This document shows, one piece after another, positions 1 through 10,000 of a stretch of 64,000 bases of DNA. The stretch is from Haloactinospora alba (GTDB lineage Bacteria; Actinomycetota; Actinomycetes; Streptosporangiales; Streptosporangiaceae). The notes beneath the pieces are model-generated. The model was given only the letters and a program-made list of their open reading frames with translations. It ran no database searches and had not been told where the DNA came from. A program made the position numbers and the translations under genes. The stretch covers positions 124,001 to 188,000 of the forward strand of contig NZ_VFQC01000002.1 of assembly GCF_006717075.1 (NCBI RefSeq), given 5' to 3'. Each line of letters opens with the position of its first letter. Within the stretch, counting starts at the first letter, position 1.

Positions 1-861
1 CTCGACGGGCGAACCATCGACATCGCCCAGGAGGCCCTGATGTTCCCGATGGCCTTCACCGGGACGCTCATGGGGCTCCCGCAGGAGCACTGGCCCCGCA
101 TGGCGGAGCTGACCACGAGGACGATCGCCTACGACGACCCGGACTACAGCACCGGCTCGCCCACCAGCACGGTCCGCCAGGCACACCACGAGCTGTTCGA
201 GTTCTTCCGGGAGGAGATCTCCCGGCGCGTTCCCACTGACCCCGGAACGGACCTGATCGGCATCCTCCGCTCCATGGAGCTCGACGAGGGGCCGCTGAGC
301 GAGCGCCAGCTCATCCTGAACTGCTACGCGCTGCTGCTCGGAGCCAACGTCACCACGCCCCACGCCCTGTCGACCATGGTCGCGCTGATGGGCGAGCACC
401 CCGAGCAGTTCCGGATGGCGCGCGAGGATCCGGGACTGCGCGCAGGCTGCGTACGGGAGGTGCTCCGCTGGTCCTCACCCGCCAGCCACTTCATGCGGTA
501 CGCCACTCGGGACGTCGACCTGGGCGGAGGAACCATCCGGACGGACGAGCCGGTGAGCGTGTGGCTGGGTTCGGCCAACCGCGACGAACGCGCGTTCGAC
601 GACCCGTACCGGTTCGACATCACCCGGCACCCGAACCGGCACCTCGCCTTCGGCATCGGTCCGCACTACTGCATCGGCGCCGGCCTCGCGCAGCTGGGGC
701 TGCGGGTCTTCCTCGACGAGCTGCTGGACCTCGTCGCCGAGGTCGAGCCCGCGGGCGAGGTCGCGCACCTCGCCTCCAACTTCGTCGCGGGTTACAAGAG
801 CATGCCCGTGCGTCTCGTCCCACGGCACCGGAACGCACCGACGGTGGTGGGCTCCGAATGA
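1..861 (+). CDS. Cytochrome P450, C-terminal part (5' end outside window)
   Basis: The frame is open from base 1, so only the last 286 residues of a P450 are seen. The I-helix segment GANVTTPH carries the conserved acid/threonine region in an N-T-T form. The K-helix ExxR is EVLR. The heme-ligand loop is FGIGPHYCIG, with the proximal Cys at residue 224 of the fragment. These are the hallmarks of a soluble bacterial class I P450 that oxidises a small molecule or a carrier-bound intermediate using ferredoxin electrons. Its stop overlaps the start of the next thioesterase gene (ATGA), so the two are translationally coupled and belong to the biosynthetic cluster. No redox partner gene is visible. 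The substrate cannot be told from sequence. Confidence 0.93.
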   Translation, partial: LDGRTIDIAQEALMFPMAFTGTLMGLPQEHWPRMAELTTRTIAYDDPDYSTGSPTSTVRQAHHELFEFFREEISRRVPTDPGTDLIGILRSMELDEGPLSERQLILNCYALLLGANVTTPHALSTMVALMGEHPEQFRMAREDPGLRAGCVREVLRWSSPASHFMRYATRDVDLGGGTIRTDEPVSVWLGSANRDERAFDDPYRFDITRHPNRHLAFGIGPHYCIGAGLAQLGLRVFLDELLDLVAEVEPAGEVAHLASNFVAGYKSMPVRLVPRHRNAPTVVGSE

Positions 862-1652
862 CCGCTCCCCGACACCCCGCCTCCCCCCGCGCAGGGGAGC
901 CCTGGTTCGACCACCGCCTCCGGTTCCCCGCTGCCCGGTACAGCCTGTACTGTTTCCCGTTCGCCGGGGGATCGGCGAGCTACTACGCGGACTGGGCCGG
1001 TGCCATCGCCGACTCGACCGAACTGGTCCCGATCCAGCTCCCCGGACGCGGGACGCGCATGGCGGAACCGCCGGTGACCGACCTCGCCGCTGTCGCCGAC
1101 GCGATCGCCGCGCGCATCGCGGCCGAGCGCACGGTTCCCCTGCTGTTCGGACACAGCATGGGAGCCATCATCGCCTTCGAGACGGCCCGGCGTCTGGAGT
1201 CCATGCGGCGCCCCGCCGCCTACCTCGTGGTGAGCGGGCGCCCCGCCCCGTCGAACGCCCGGCCGCGTACTCCCGTGAGCGCGCTTGCGCGCGAGGAGCT
1301 CGTCCGCGTGCTGCGCGCCTACGGCTCGGCCGCGGAGGAGGTCCTGGAGCATGAGGAACTGCTCGACCTGCTGTTACCCATGATCCGCGCCGACTTCGCC
1401 ATGATCGAGCGGTACCGCTACCAGCCGGGTCCGCCTCTGAGCTGTCCGATCCAGGCGTGGTGCGGCGACCGTGACCCCGAGGTCGCGCCGGAGGCCATGC
1501 AGGGATGGGAGGAGGAGACCGCGGAGCGCTTCGACCTGTTCGTGCGTTCCGGGGGCCACTTCTTCCTCACCCAGCACCACGCGGAGGTCCTGCGTCGTCT
1601 CCGCCTCGGCGTCGCAGACTGGGAGAACGGTGCCGCCGATGCCCCATGCTGA
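858..1652 (+). CDS. Type II thioesterase (alpha/beta hydrolase), Ser nucleophile
   Basis: This 264-residue protein has the usual length of free-standing thioesterases that unload stalled or misprimed carrier domains in NRPS/PKS systems. The nucleophile elbow is GHSMG with Ser100; the acid lies in GDRDPE and the catalytic His in SGGHFF near the C terminus. The N-terminal CFPFAGGSASYY segment is typical of the family and contributes the oxyanion hole. The ATG at 858 overlaps the P450 stop. This is the only one of the three thioesterases in the cluster with the canonical Ser. Confidence 0.93.
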   Translation: MTAPRHPASPRAGEPWFDHRLRFPAARYSLYCFPFAGGSASYYADWAGAIADSTELVPIQLPGRGTRMAEPPVTDLAAVADAIAARIAAERTVPLLFGHSMGAIIAFETARRLESMRRPAAYLVVSGRPAPSNARPRTPVSALAREELVRVLRAYGSAAEEVLEHEELLDLLLPMIRADFAMIERYRYQPGPPLSCPIQAWCGDRDPEVAPEAMQGWEEETAERFDLFVRSGGHFFLTQHHAEVLRRLRLGVADWENGAADAPC

Positions 1653-2373
1653 CCGCCCCCGGCTCCTCGTCCTGTGGAGTCCGCCGCGCTGCCGCTCCAC
1701 CGCCTTCCTGCGGATGATGCGCGAACGGGGCGACTTCACCGTGGTGCACGAGCCGCTCTCGCACGTGCACGACTTCGGTGCGGCCGACGTCCACGGGACC
1801 CGGTGCACGAGCGGGGAAGCGGTGCTGGAGGCGTTGGACTCGCTGTCCCGGCGCACTCCGGTATTCGTCAAGGACACCACGGACTTCCCCTACCCGGAGG
1901 TCCACGCTGCCGAGTGGTTCCTGCGCTCCGCCACCCACACCTTCCTCATCCGGGAGCCCCGCGCGGCGATCGCCTCGCACTACCGGCTCAACCCCTCCCT
2001 AGGACGGGACGAGATCGGTTTCGCCCGGGTACGCCGGATACACGACGCCGTGACGGAGACGGGCGCCCGCCCCGTGGTCGTGGACGCGGACGAGCTCGTG
2101 GACCGCCCCCACGCCGTGGTCCGCGCCTACTGCGACTCGGTCGGCATCCCGTTCCTCCCCGCGGCGCTGTCGTGGCCGGCTACGACACTGCCGGAATGGC
2201 GCAGGACGCTACGGTGGCACACCGACGTCGCCGACAGCACCGGCTTCACGCGCGGCGAGGGCACACACGCCTCCATCACGGACCATCCGGTGCTGGGCCC
2301 CCACTACCGCTACCACCTCCCCCACTACCTGTGGCTCCGAGAACGGCGGATGCGGGTCTCCCCGGGGGGATGA
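1639..2373 (+). CDS. Sulfotransferase family protein
   Basis: The 244-residue protein begins with a beta strand followed by SPPRCRSTAF, which matches the 5'-phosphosulfate-binding loop of PAPS-dependent sulfotransferases (P-x-R-x-x-S-T). A second conserved element, FLIREPRAAIASHYRL, resembles the 3'-phosphate-binding region (R-x-P-x-x-x-x-S). The predicted role is transfer of a sulfo group from PAPS to a hydroxyl of the product or an intermediate. The ATG at 1639 lies 14 bases inside the preceding thioesterase gene, so P450, thioesterase and sulfotransferase form one transcription unit. Its stop codon is inside a perfect 50-bp palindrome, and its last residues VSPGG are shared with the convergent gene for that reason. 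A sulfate ester could be a final decoration or a leaving group for ring closure; sequence alone does not decide. Confidence 0.82.
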   Translation: MPHADRPRLLVLWSPPRCRSTAFLRMMRERGDFTVVHEPLSHVHDFGAADVHGTRCTSGEAVLEALDSLSRRTPVFVKDTTDFPYPEVHAAEWFLRSATHTFLIREPRAAIASHYRLNPSLGRDEIGFARVRRIHDAVTETGARPVVVDADELVDRPHAVVRAYCDSVGIPFLPAALSWPATTLPEWRRTLRWHTDVADSTGFTRGEGTHASITDHPVLGPHYRYHLPHYLWLRERRMRVSPGG

Positions 2374-2404
2374 GGGTCCGGACCCTCATCCCCCCGGGGA
2401 GACC
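2355..2404. terminator. Perfect 50-bp palindrome, bidirectional terminator
   Basis: Bases 2355-2379 are the exact reverse complement of 2380-2404 (25-bp arms, no spacer). It lies across the convergent ends of the sulfotransferase and the A-KR-T synthetase and contains both stop codons. It should stop transcription in both directions. Confidence 0.85.
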
Positions 2405-5400
2405 GCGGCGGCGAGGTCGCGCACTGTCGGGTGCTCGTAGAGGAGCTCCACCGCCACGTCGCGCTGGAGCCGCTCACTGAGCTCCCCGGCCAACCGGACG
2501 GCCCGCACGGAGTCGCAGCCCAGGCTGAAGAACGAGACGTCCCTGCCGACCGGTTCCAGGTCCAGCACATCTCCCACAGCGCCGGCGACCAGTGTCTCGC
2601 CGCGTCCCCGCGGCGCGTCGTGGTCGGGCGACGTGTTCTCCCGGGAAGCCAGTACGGTCTCCGGGTCGACCGCACCAGCAGCGTCGCGCGGCAGCCGCGG
2701 CAGGAGGGTGATCTGGGCGAACACGCCGGAGGCGGAAAGCTCCGCCGCGACCGCGCGGCGCACCGTCTCCGGGTCGGCGCTCTCCTCCGGCACCACCGCG
2801 ACGACGGTACTACCGCCCGCGAACTGGTCCGGGGCGAGCTCCGCCTTGACCCGCGCGTTCGCGGGATCGACCCCAGCCAACAGGTAGGGGGCGGGCTGGT
2901 GCAGGGCCTCCAGGAGGAGGGACAGGCCGTCGGCCGGTTCGAGCACCCGCAAGCCGCGCCGGCGGGCCGCGGCGACCAGCGGATTGCCGTCGTTCATCCC
3001 GGCGCCGTCCCACATGGTCCATGCCAGGCAGCGGACCGCGTGCCCGCGCGCGGCCCACCGGTGCGCGAACGCGTCGAGCCCCGCGTTCGCCGCCGCGTAC
3101 GCGCCGAACCCGCTCCCGCCGAGGAAGCCGTTCACGGAGGAGAAGAGCACCACGGCGGTGTCCGGCCGCTCGTCCAACAGCCCTTCGATCGCGGCGCCGC
3201 CGTCCAGCTTGGGGCGGAGCATGTGCCTCAGCCAGGACGGTGTCTCCCGAGTGAGGTCATGGGCGGACAGGTCCCGCCACTGGGGGGACACCGGAGAGCC
3301 GGCGAGGTGCGCTACCAGGTCGATCCCCCGCCCCCAGGCGCGTTCCGCCGCGGTGACCGCGGCGGCGAGGCCGTCGCGGTCAGCCACGTCGACCGGGGCG
3401 TAGCGGACCTCCCCGAGCTGACGCAGTTCCGCGAGCGCGGCGCCGGCCTCGGGGGTGAGCCGTTCCTCGGGAGTACGGCCCACGATCAGGATCCGCGCGT
3501 TGGCGCCCACCAGGAGCTGCTCGGCGACGTGCCGGCCCAGCCCGCCGAGCCCCCCGGTGAGCAGGACCGCCCCCTCGCGGGGGAGGAACGTGGTGGGGAC
3601 GTCGACGCGTTCGCCGCGCCGCACCGTGCGCAGCCGCGGCGCGTATCCCGCCCCGCCGCGGACCCCGACGACCTCGCCGCCGTAGCGGGTGCCGGCGAGC
3701 TCCGCCAGCTCCGGCCCCCCGGCCTCAGGAGGGGCGTCGGTCAGTCGGGGAGCCGTGAGCAGACCCTCCGCCGCCGCGGTCCGGACCATCCCGACCAGTG
3801 CCGCCCGTTCCGGCTGGACCGGGTCCGCGGGTCGCACCCCGGTGGCCTCCTGGGTGAGGACGGTGAGCTCGGCCTCCGGCGCTGCGCGCGCCATGGCCGA
3901 GAGCGCGGCCAGGAACCGCGCCGGCGCGTCCGGGTTCCGGCCCCCGTCCGCCGGCCCGGTCTCCAGCGCGTAGACGATACGCTCCGGTCTCCCCCGGTGG
4001 GCGACGAGGTGGGCGAGCGCGCGCTCGTGCTGCTCCGGATCGAGCGGGTCGATCACGACATGGTCGGCGGCGCGGACCTCGAACCGCTCGCCGGGAGTGA
4101 CACAGCCGACGGCACCCGCCGCGCGCCGCGGCCACGTGGCAGCGGCCGGAGCGTACAGCACCGTGGGCCGGTCCGCCGTGGGGGACGTACCGGCCTCCTC
4201 GCGGGGCAGCCACACCGGCTCCAGGAAACAGTCCACCTCGTCGGTGCCGCGTTCCGGGCCGCCTCCGTACCTGCGGTGGTCGAACCGCCCCTCGGCCAGC
4301 GCCGCCGCCAGGCGTTCCCGCTGCACCTTCCCGCCCGCGGCCCGGGGGAACTCCGCCTCGTTCACGGGGACGATGGACTCGGGGTGCAGGGCGATGTCCC
4401 GAGTGAGCGCAGCCCGGATGCCGGTAACGGTGCCGTCCAGGTCGCCGAGGGCCTCCGCCGTGGGCACGAAGAACACGTGCAGGGAGTCGGTGCCCGTCTC
4501 CTGGTCCTGCACCCCGCAGGCGGCGGTGCAGGCGGGCCGGACTCCGGGCACCTGTTCCACGACCGACTCCACCTCGTGGGCGGGGTAGTTGGCCCCGTTG
4601 ACGACCAGCATGTGCTTCTGCCGCCCGGTGAGGGTCAACCGCCCGTCCCTGAGGAACCCGAGGTCCCCCGTGTCGAACCACCCGTCGTCGGTGAAGCCGG
4701 CGGCGTTGGCGGCCGCGTTGTGGAGGTAGCCCGCCATGATCGTGGTGCCGGAGACGTGCACCCTCCCCACACGCCCCTCCGGCAGGAGCTCTCCCGCCTC
4801 GTCGACGACACGCAGTGCCACCCCCGCCACCGGCGCGCCCACCTCGGTCAGGGTGAGCGCCCCCCGCGTCTCGGGAGCCACCTCGACGAGCTGGCCGTCG
4901 AGCGAGGAGGAGTCGAGCGTGACCGTGCCGACGGCGGGATCGCGCAGGTCCAGTCGCGCGTAGGTCACCCCGGAGGAGGTCTCCGACATGCCCCAGCAGG
5001 GGACCATCGCGTCGGGCGGAAGCCCGTGCGGCGCCAGTGTCCGCAGGAACTGGAACGCGGTGCGCGACACCACGGCCTCGCCGGCGTTGCAGATGTTGCG
5101 CAGGCAGGACAGGTCCCAGTGGCCGGAGGCGATCTCCGCGCGGTGCTTGGTGAGGAGCGCGAAGGCGAAGTTCGGCGCCCACGTGGTGGTGACGCGGAAC
5201 CGGTCGATCCAGTCCAGCCAGTTCAGCGGGCGGCGGACCACCGCGTCCGTGGGCGCGTTGACGTGCTCGCACCCCAGGAAGACGTCCCGTACGTTGAACA
5301 TCACCATGCCGCCGACGTGGTCGAGGGGCATCCAGTTGAGCGACACCTCGTCCCGGGTGAACCCGTTGGCGGCGATGGCCGCGTGGGTGCGGGCGGTGAT

Positions 5401-6159
5401 GGAGCGGTGCGTGTGGTGCACGCATTTGGGAGTACCAGTGCTTCCCGACGTCAGCAGGTTGACGAGGGGATGGTCGGGGTCCGGCAGGAACGGCTGCGCG
5501 GGTTCCGCCTCCGTCACGTCCGCGACGGAGACGGCGCGCAGCTGGGCGCCGTCGTCCCACCGGTCGCGTGCTTCCGCGACCCGGTCGCGCACCCCGGTGT
5601 CGGTGAGGACCAGCGGACGCCCCAGCAGCCTCCACGCCGCGTGGAACTTGCGCACGGCGGCGTTGTCCGTCCGGTACTCGGGAGCGGTCGCCACGGGCGT
5701 CGGCACGAACCCGCCCAGGACGCACGCCCAGAAGCCGGTCACGAAGGCGCGGTTGTCCGCGCACTGCAGCAGGACGGGGTCGCCGGCGCGTGTCCCCGTC
5801 CGCCGCAGTCCCGTGAGAACGCGCAGCGCCTCGTCGCGGAGCGCGGCGTAGGTCTGCCGCCGCACGCTCCCGTCAGCGCGGACGTAGGTGGTGCCGCGTT
5901 CCGGAGCACGGGCGGCCGTCGTCAGCAGCGCCTCCGTGACCGTCGTCGGGGCGTCGGCTCCGGGGTCCGGGTCGGGCCCCCGGACCAGCGCCGGACGCGC
6001 TCCGGGCACCGGTGTTCCTGCGGCGGGTTCCGCCCCCGCCCCGGCGTACGGGTCCGTTCCCGGACGCAGCTGCCGGTCGAGGACGGCGGCTGCGGCGTGG
6101 ACCCCGTCGACCGCTTCCGCGGTCCGGCTGATCCGTGCGAGGTCTGCGCTGTCGGTCAT
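2386..6159 (-). CDS. Acyl-AMP ligase / ketoreductase / carrier protein (A-KR-T) synthetase
   Basis: A 1257-residue assembly-line protein. Residues ~75-620 are an adenylate-forming domain: phosphate-binding LLTSGSTGTPK near residue 233, WGMSETSSG near 390, WFDTGDL near 493 and the catalytic-lysine segment GGKVQRERL near 611. The segment WMPLDHVGG resembles acyl-AMP ligases more than amino-acid A domains, so a carboxylic acid without an alpha-amino group is the likely substrate. Residues ~640-1100 are a polyketide-type ketoreductase with the NADPH loop TGGLGGLG near 868 and the S...Y...N active site in LFSSVNG and FGAYAAAN near 1020. Residues ~1180-1250 are a carrier domain with LGCDS, Ser near 1214. 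There is no ketosynthase or condensation domain, so this looks like a loading protein that activates a keto acid and reduces it to a hydroxyacyl thioester (inference). GGGAG lies just before the ATG. It is the last gene of the 10318-to-2386 operon. Confidence 0.9.
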   Translation of the reverse strand: MTDSADLARISRTAEAVDGVHAAAAVLDRQLRPGTDPYAGAGAEPAAGTPVPGARPALVRGPDPDPGADAPTTVTEALLTTAARAPERGTTYVRADGSVRRQTYAALRDEALRVLTGLRRTGTRAGDPVLLQCADNRAFVTGFWACVLGGFVPTPVATAPEYRTDNAAVRKFHAAWRLLGRPLVLTDTGVRDRVAEARDRWDDGAQLRAVSVADVTEAEPAQPFLPDPDHPLVNLLTSGSTGTPKCVHHTHRSITARTHAAIAANGFTRDEVSLNWMPLDHVGGMVMFNVRDVFLGCEHVNAPTDAVVRRPLNWLDWIDRFRVTTTWAPNFAFALLTKHRAEIASGHWDLSCLRNICNAGEAVVSRTAFQFLRTLAPHGLPPDAMVPCWGMSETSSGVTYARLDLRDPAVGTVTLDSSSLDGQLVEVAPETRGALTLTEVGAPVAGVALRVVDEAGELLPEGRVGRVHVSGTTIMAGYLHNAAANAAGFTDDGWFDTGDLGFLRDGRLTLTGRQKHMLVVNGANYPAHEVESVVEQVPGVRPACTAACGVQDQETGTDSLHVFFVPTAEALGDLDGTVTGIRAALTRDIALHPESIVPVNEAEFPRAAGGKVQRERLAAALAEGRFDHRRYGGGPERGTDEVDCFLEPVWLPREEAGTSPTADRPTVLYAPAAATWPRRAAGAVGCVTPGERFEVRAADHVVIDPLDPEQHERALAHLVAHRGRPERIVYALETGPADGGRNPDAPARFLAALSAMARAAPEAELTVLTQEATGVRPADPVQPERAALVGMVRTAAAEGLLTAPRLTDAPPEAGGPELAELAGTRYGGEVVGVRGGAGYAPRLRTVRRGERVDVPTTFLPREGAVLLTGGLGGLGRHVAEQLLVGANARILIVGRTPEERLTPEAGAALAELRQLGEVRYAPVDVADRDGLAAAVTAAERAWGRGIDLVAHLAGSPVSPQWRDLSAHDLTRETPSWLRHMLRPKLDGGAAIEGLLDERPDTAVVLFSSVNGFLGGSGFGAYAAANAGLDAFAHRWAARGHAVRCLAWTMWDGAGMNDGNPLVAAARRRGLRVLEPADGLSLLLEALHQPAPYLLAGVDPANARVKAELAPDQFAGGSTVVAVVPEESADPETVRRAVAAELSASGVFAQITLLPRLPRDAAGAVDPETVLASRENTSPDHDAPRGRGETLVAGAVGDVLDLEPVGRDVSFFSLGCDSVRAVRLAGELSERLQRDVAVELLYEHPTVRDLAAAVSPGG

Positions 6160-6171
6160 GTGCTCCCTCGT

Positions 6172-6963
6172 TCATCCGGTGCGGAGGACTCTCGCCAGGG
6201 TCCGCGCGGTGTCCTCGGATACGTCGTTGATGAAGTAGTGACCGCCGTCCACGACCACGTCCGCGCTTCCGGCCGAGGTGTGCTCCCGCCACGGCGCGAC
6301 CGCCTCGGCGTCCACGACGTGGTCGGCGTCTCCGCGCAGCGTCGTCACGGGGCAGGGCAACCGGGGGCGGGAACGGTGCCGGTAGCCCTCCCACAGGGCG
6401 AAATCGGCCCGCAGGAGGGGCAGCAGGAACTCGATGAGGCCGGGGGCGTCCACGAGCGCCTCGGGGAGGCCGCCGCGCCCCTGGACCGCCTCGCGTAGCT
6501 CCTCGTCCGGCAAGCGGTGCAGCGGGGCCTCCGGTCCGGGCAGGTGCGGCGCGGGTTGGGCGGCGGCGACCAGGTGGCGCGGCCACGTCCCGAACCGCTC
6601 TCCCATGTGGTGCGCGACCTCGTAGGCGAGCAGAGCACCGGCGCAGTGCCCGTAGAAGGCGAGGGGCAGCGCGCGGTAGGGGCGCAGCGCTATGGCGCAG
6701 GCGCGCGCGAGAACGCCGATGTCTGCGGGGAACGGTTCCCGCGAGCGGTCCTCCCGACCCGGCGGCTGGATCGCGAGCACCTCGACTGTGTCGGGAAGGA
6801 GCGCGGGCAGAGGGTGGAACAGCGACGCGCCTCCGCCCGCGTAGGGGAAACAGACCAGGCGCAGGGCGGGGTCGGCACGCGCGCACCTTCTGACCCAGGG
6901 GGACTCCGCGGCGAAACGCCCCCCGCCCCGCGCCGTGTCACGGGTATCAGCCATGGCCACCAC
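6172..6963 (-). CDS. Type II thioesterase with Cys nucleophile (GHCAG)
   Basis: The family features are present: CFPYAGGGASLF near the N terminus, GDADHVVD for the acid and DGGHYF for the His. The nucleophile elbow, however, reads YGHCAGAL, with Cys near residue 105 where Ser is normal. It sits between two synthetase genes: 46 bases after the C-A-T gene and 12 bases before the A-KR-T gene. AAGGGAG is best spaced for the GTG at 6963 (or 6960); the ATG at 6954 is an alternative three codons further in. The expected role is carrier-domain editing or release. The Cys may alter the hydrolysis/transfer balance. Confidence 0.9.
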   Translation of the reverse strand: MVAMADTRDTARGGGRFAAESPWVRRCARADPALRLVCFPYAGGGASLFHPLPALLPDTVEVLAIQPPGREDRSREPFPADIGVLARACAIALRPYRALPLAFYGHCAGALLAYEVAHHMGERFGTWPRHLVAAAQPAPHLPGPEAPLHRLPDEELREAVQGRGGLPEALVDAPGLIEFLLPLLRADFALWEGYRHRSRPRLPCPVTTLRGDADHVVDAEAVAPWREHTSAGSADVVVDGGHYFINDVSEDTARTLARVLRTG

Positions 6964-7009
6964 CAGGTCTCCCTTCGGGCCCGGACACCCGAGCGCACCA
7001 GCCGGCTGC

Positions 7010-10000
7010 TCAGGTGTCCCGCGATCCGGAGTCCAGCGTCTCGGCGAGCTCGCCGAGCTCCGCATCGGTACGGTTCTCCACGAGCTCCAGCGCTTCGGTG
7101 AGGGCGTCGCGGTGGTCCCGCTCGCGCGCCACCTCCTGGTCCACCAGTTCCGCGAGCCCCGCCACCGTCGGGGTCACGAAGAACTCCGCGATCGGCACCT
7201 CCACCCCGAACACCGACTTGACCCGCGCGGCGATGCGGATCGCCTGCAGGCTCGTGCCGCCGGCGGCGAAGAAGTTGACGTGATTGCCGACACGCGCCCC
7301 CAGCAACGGAGCGAAGACCTCGCCACGCACCCTGCGCTGCGTGGGGGTGCTGTTCTCGTCCTCCTCGTCACCCTCCTCCTCGACCGCGACGAACTCCACG
7401 GCGGGAAGGGCGCGCCGGTCGACCTTGCCGCTCTGGGTCAGCGGCACCTCGTCCAGCGGGACGAGCACACTGGGCACCATCGGAGGGGGCAGGCGGGCGC
7501 TCAACGCGTTGCGCACCGTGTCGAGCTGGAGTTCCGCACCGTCCTCCGGGACCACGTAGGCGACGAGGAGCGTGCCGCGGTCCGGGTCGACCGCGACGTC
7601 AGCCACCGGGCGGGCCACGCCGGGAACCGCCTGCAGGGCCGCCTCCACCTCGCCCAGCTCGATCCGCACCCCCCGAACCTTGACCTGGCGGTCGACCCGT
7701 CCGAGGAACTCCAGGTCGCCGTCGTCGTTCCAGGACGCCAGGTCCCCGGTCATGTACATCCGCGATCCCGGCGGGCCGTACGGATCGGGGCGGAACCGGT
7801 CGGCGGTCAGCCCCGGCTGTCCCAGGTAGCCCCGTCCGACGCCGAGCCCGGAAACCGCCAGCTCCCCCCGCGCGGCGGGGGGAAGGAGTCCCAGATCCTC
7901 GTCAACGACGTAGGCGCGGTGCTGTGCCATCGCCCGGCCGATCGGCGGGGACTCCGACCATGTGCCCGCGCACTCCTTGGCGATCACCGTCACGGTCGTC
8001 TCCGTCGGGCCGTAGCCGTTGTAGAAGTGGCACTGGCGGGCCCACCGGGTCGTCAGCGCGCCGCTGAACGCCTCCCCTCCGACGAAGGCCACCCGGAGGT
8101 CGGCGTAGTTCTCCGGCTCCAGCAGCTCCATGACAGCGGGTGGCAGGTCGATGACCGTGATGCGCCTCTCGGCCAGGATCGCGTCGAGCGCGGCCGCGGA
8201 ACGGCGCTCGTCCTCGTCGACGACGTAGAGGAGGGCTCCGGACAGCAGCGCTCCGAACGTCTCGAACACGGACACGTCGAATCCGGGCGAGGCGAACTGC
8301 ACGATCCGGTCCTGGGAGCCGAGCGCGAACATCTCCTGCACGGTCCTGATGAAGTTGGTGACGTTGCGGTGCTCGACGAGCACGCCCTTGGGACGCCCGG
8401 TCGAGCCCGAGGTGTATATGGCGTAGGCGAGGGAGTCCGGGAAGCTCGCCGCTGGCGGCGGTGTCTCCGGCAGGCCGCGTGTGTCGGCCTCGGCGTCGAC
8501 GGTGATCGGTCCCGCACCGAGGCGGGGCGCTGTCTCCGCGGAGGTGAGGACCACGCGGGCGCCGCAGTCGCCGATGATTGCCTGGACCTGCTCGTCGGGC
8601 TGGGTGAGGTCGATGGGCACATAGGCGGCGCCGGACTTGAGTACGCCCAGTATCCCCGCCACCAAGAGGGGCCCGCGTTCGAGCAGGACGGGGACGAGCG
8701 TCTCCGGGCCCGCTCCCGCGCGGCTGAGGCCGTGGGCGATCCGGTTGGCCCACGCGTCCAGCTCGGCGTAGGTGATCTCGCCGTGCCGCCACGCGACGGC
8801 GGTACGGTCCGCGTGCTGCCGGGCGGCGCGTTCGAACAGGTGGTGCACGCTCCCCTCGGGTGGGTCTCCGATGCGGGGGTTCCAGTCCTGGAGAATGGCG
8901 GTGCGTTCCTCGGCGGTGGCGAACGGAAGCGCGGTCAGCGGCTGGTCCGGACGCGCGCACGCGCCGTCGAGGAAGTCGAGGTAGCGGCGCGCCAGCCGGT
9001 CGGCGGTCGCCTCCCGGTAGAGGGCGGTGGCGTACCGCACGGTGACGACCGGCTCCGCCGTGTCCAGGGTGGTCTCCAGTGCCAGCTCGAAGGTGCCGAT
9101 ACCGGTGTCGACCCGTTCTCCGGTGATGCGGAGCTCGTCCGCCCAGTGGGGGCCGGCGCCGGGCTCAGGAGCGTCGAACCCGAGCTGGACGAGGGGGAGC
9201 CGACCGGGGTCGGGATCGATGTCGAGCCGGTCGAGGATGCGTTTGAAGGGCAGTGTCCCGTGCTCCTCGGACGCTGTCCTGCGCGCGTGCACGGCGCGCA
9301 CCAGGTCGGCGAACGGGGCCGCGGGGTCGACCTCCAGGCGCAGGGGCAGGAGGTTGCCGTAGTCCCCCAGAAGGGCGTCGGGGGAGAACGGTCCGGGCAC
9401 ATCGTGCGGCAGTCCGACGGTCAGGTCCAGAGCCGCGGTCTGCCGGGAGAGCACGGCGAGGTAGGCGGCCAGCAGCACGTCGTCCGCCGGCACGTCCAGC
9501 CGCTCGGCGAGCGCCCGCGCCCGCGCGGCGGCGCCCCTCGGCACCGGACGGCTGACGGACTCGCTGGACAGGTTCAGCACACGCGGACGCGGCAGGTCCG
9601 GGGGAAGCTCGGTGTTCTCCCACCCGGAGAGCGCTCGGCTCCAGAACTCCTCGGCGTGTTCCGCCTCAGCGCTTCGGCTCCACTCCCGCTGCCATACCGC
9701 GTACTCGGCGAAGGGGGTGGCAGCGCTGTGGAACCCTGGTTCCGTCCCGGCGCGGCGTGCCGCGTAGGCGGCCGCGATGTCCGCGCACAGCACGTCGTGG
9801 GAGCGCCGTCCCATCGCCAGGTAGTGCGTAGCGACGATGAGCGTGTGCTCCTCGGGCGACCACCGCACCAGCCGGAACCGGACCATGGGCTCGGCGTTGA
9901 CGTCGAAGCCGCGGCGCAGTTCCTCCCGCACGATCTCCTCGTGGACCCGCGGAGGATCCTGCCCGTGGGCGTCCTCCGGAACCAGCCGCGTCTCGCGCTC

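Noticed and set aside
2431-6498. A very long open frame on the + strand opposite the A-KR-T gene (others at 6935-10300, 12444-16127, 39715-42210, 47441-48895)
   Set aside because: These are antisense frames caused by high GC at codon position 3. Their composition is Arg/Gly/Val/His-rich with no domains, and the opposite strand carries clear enzyme motifs.
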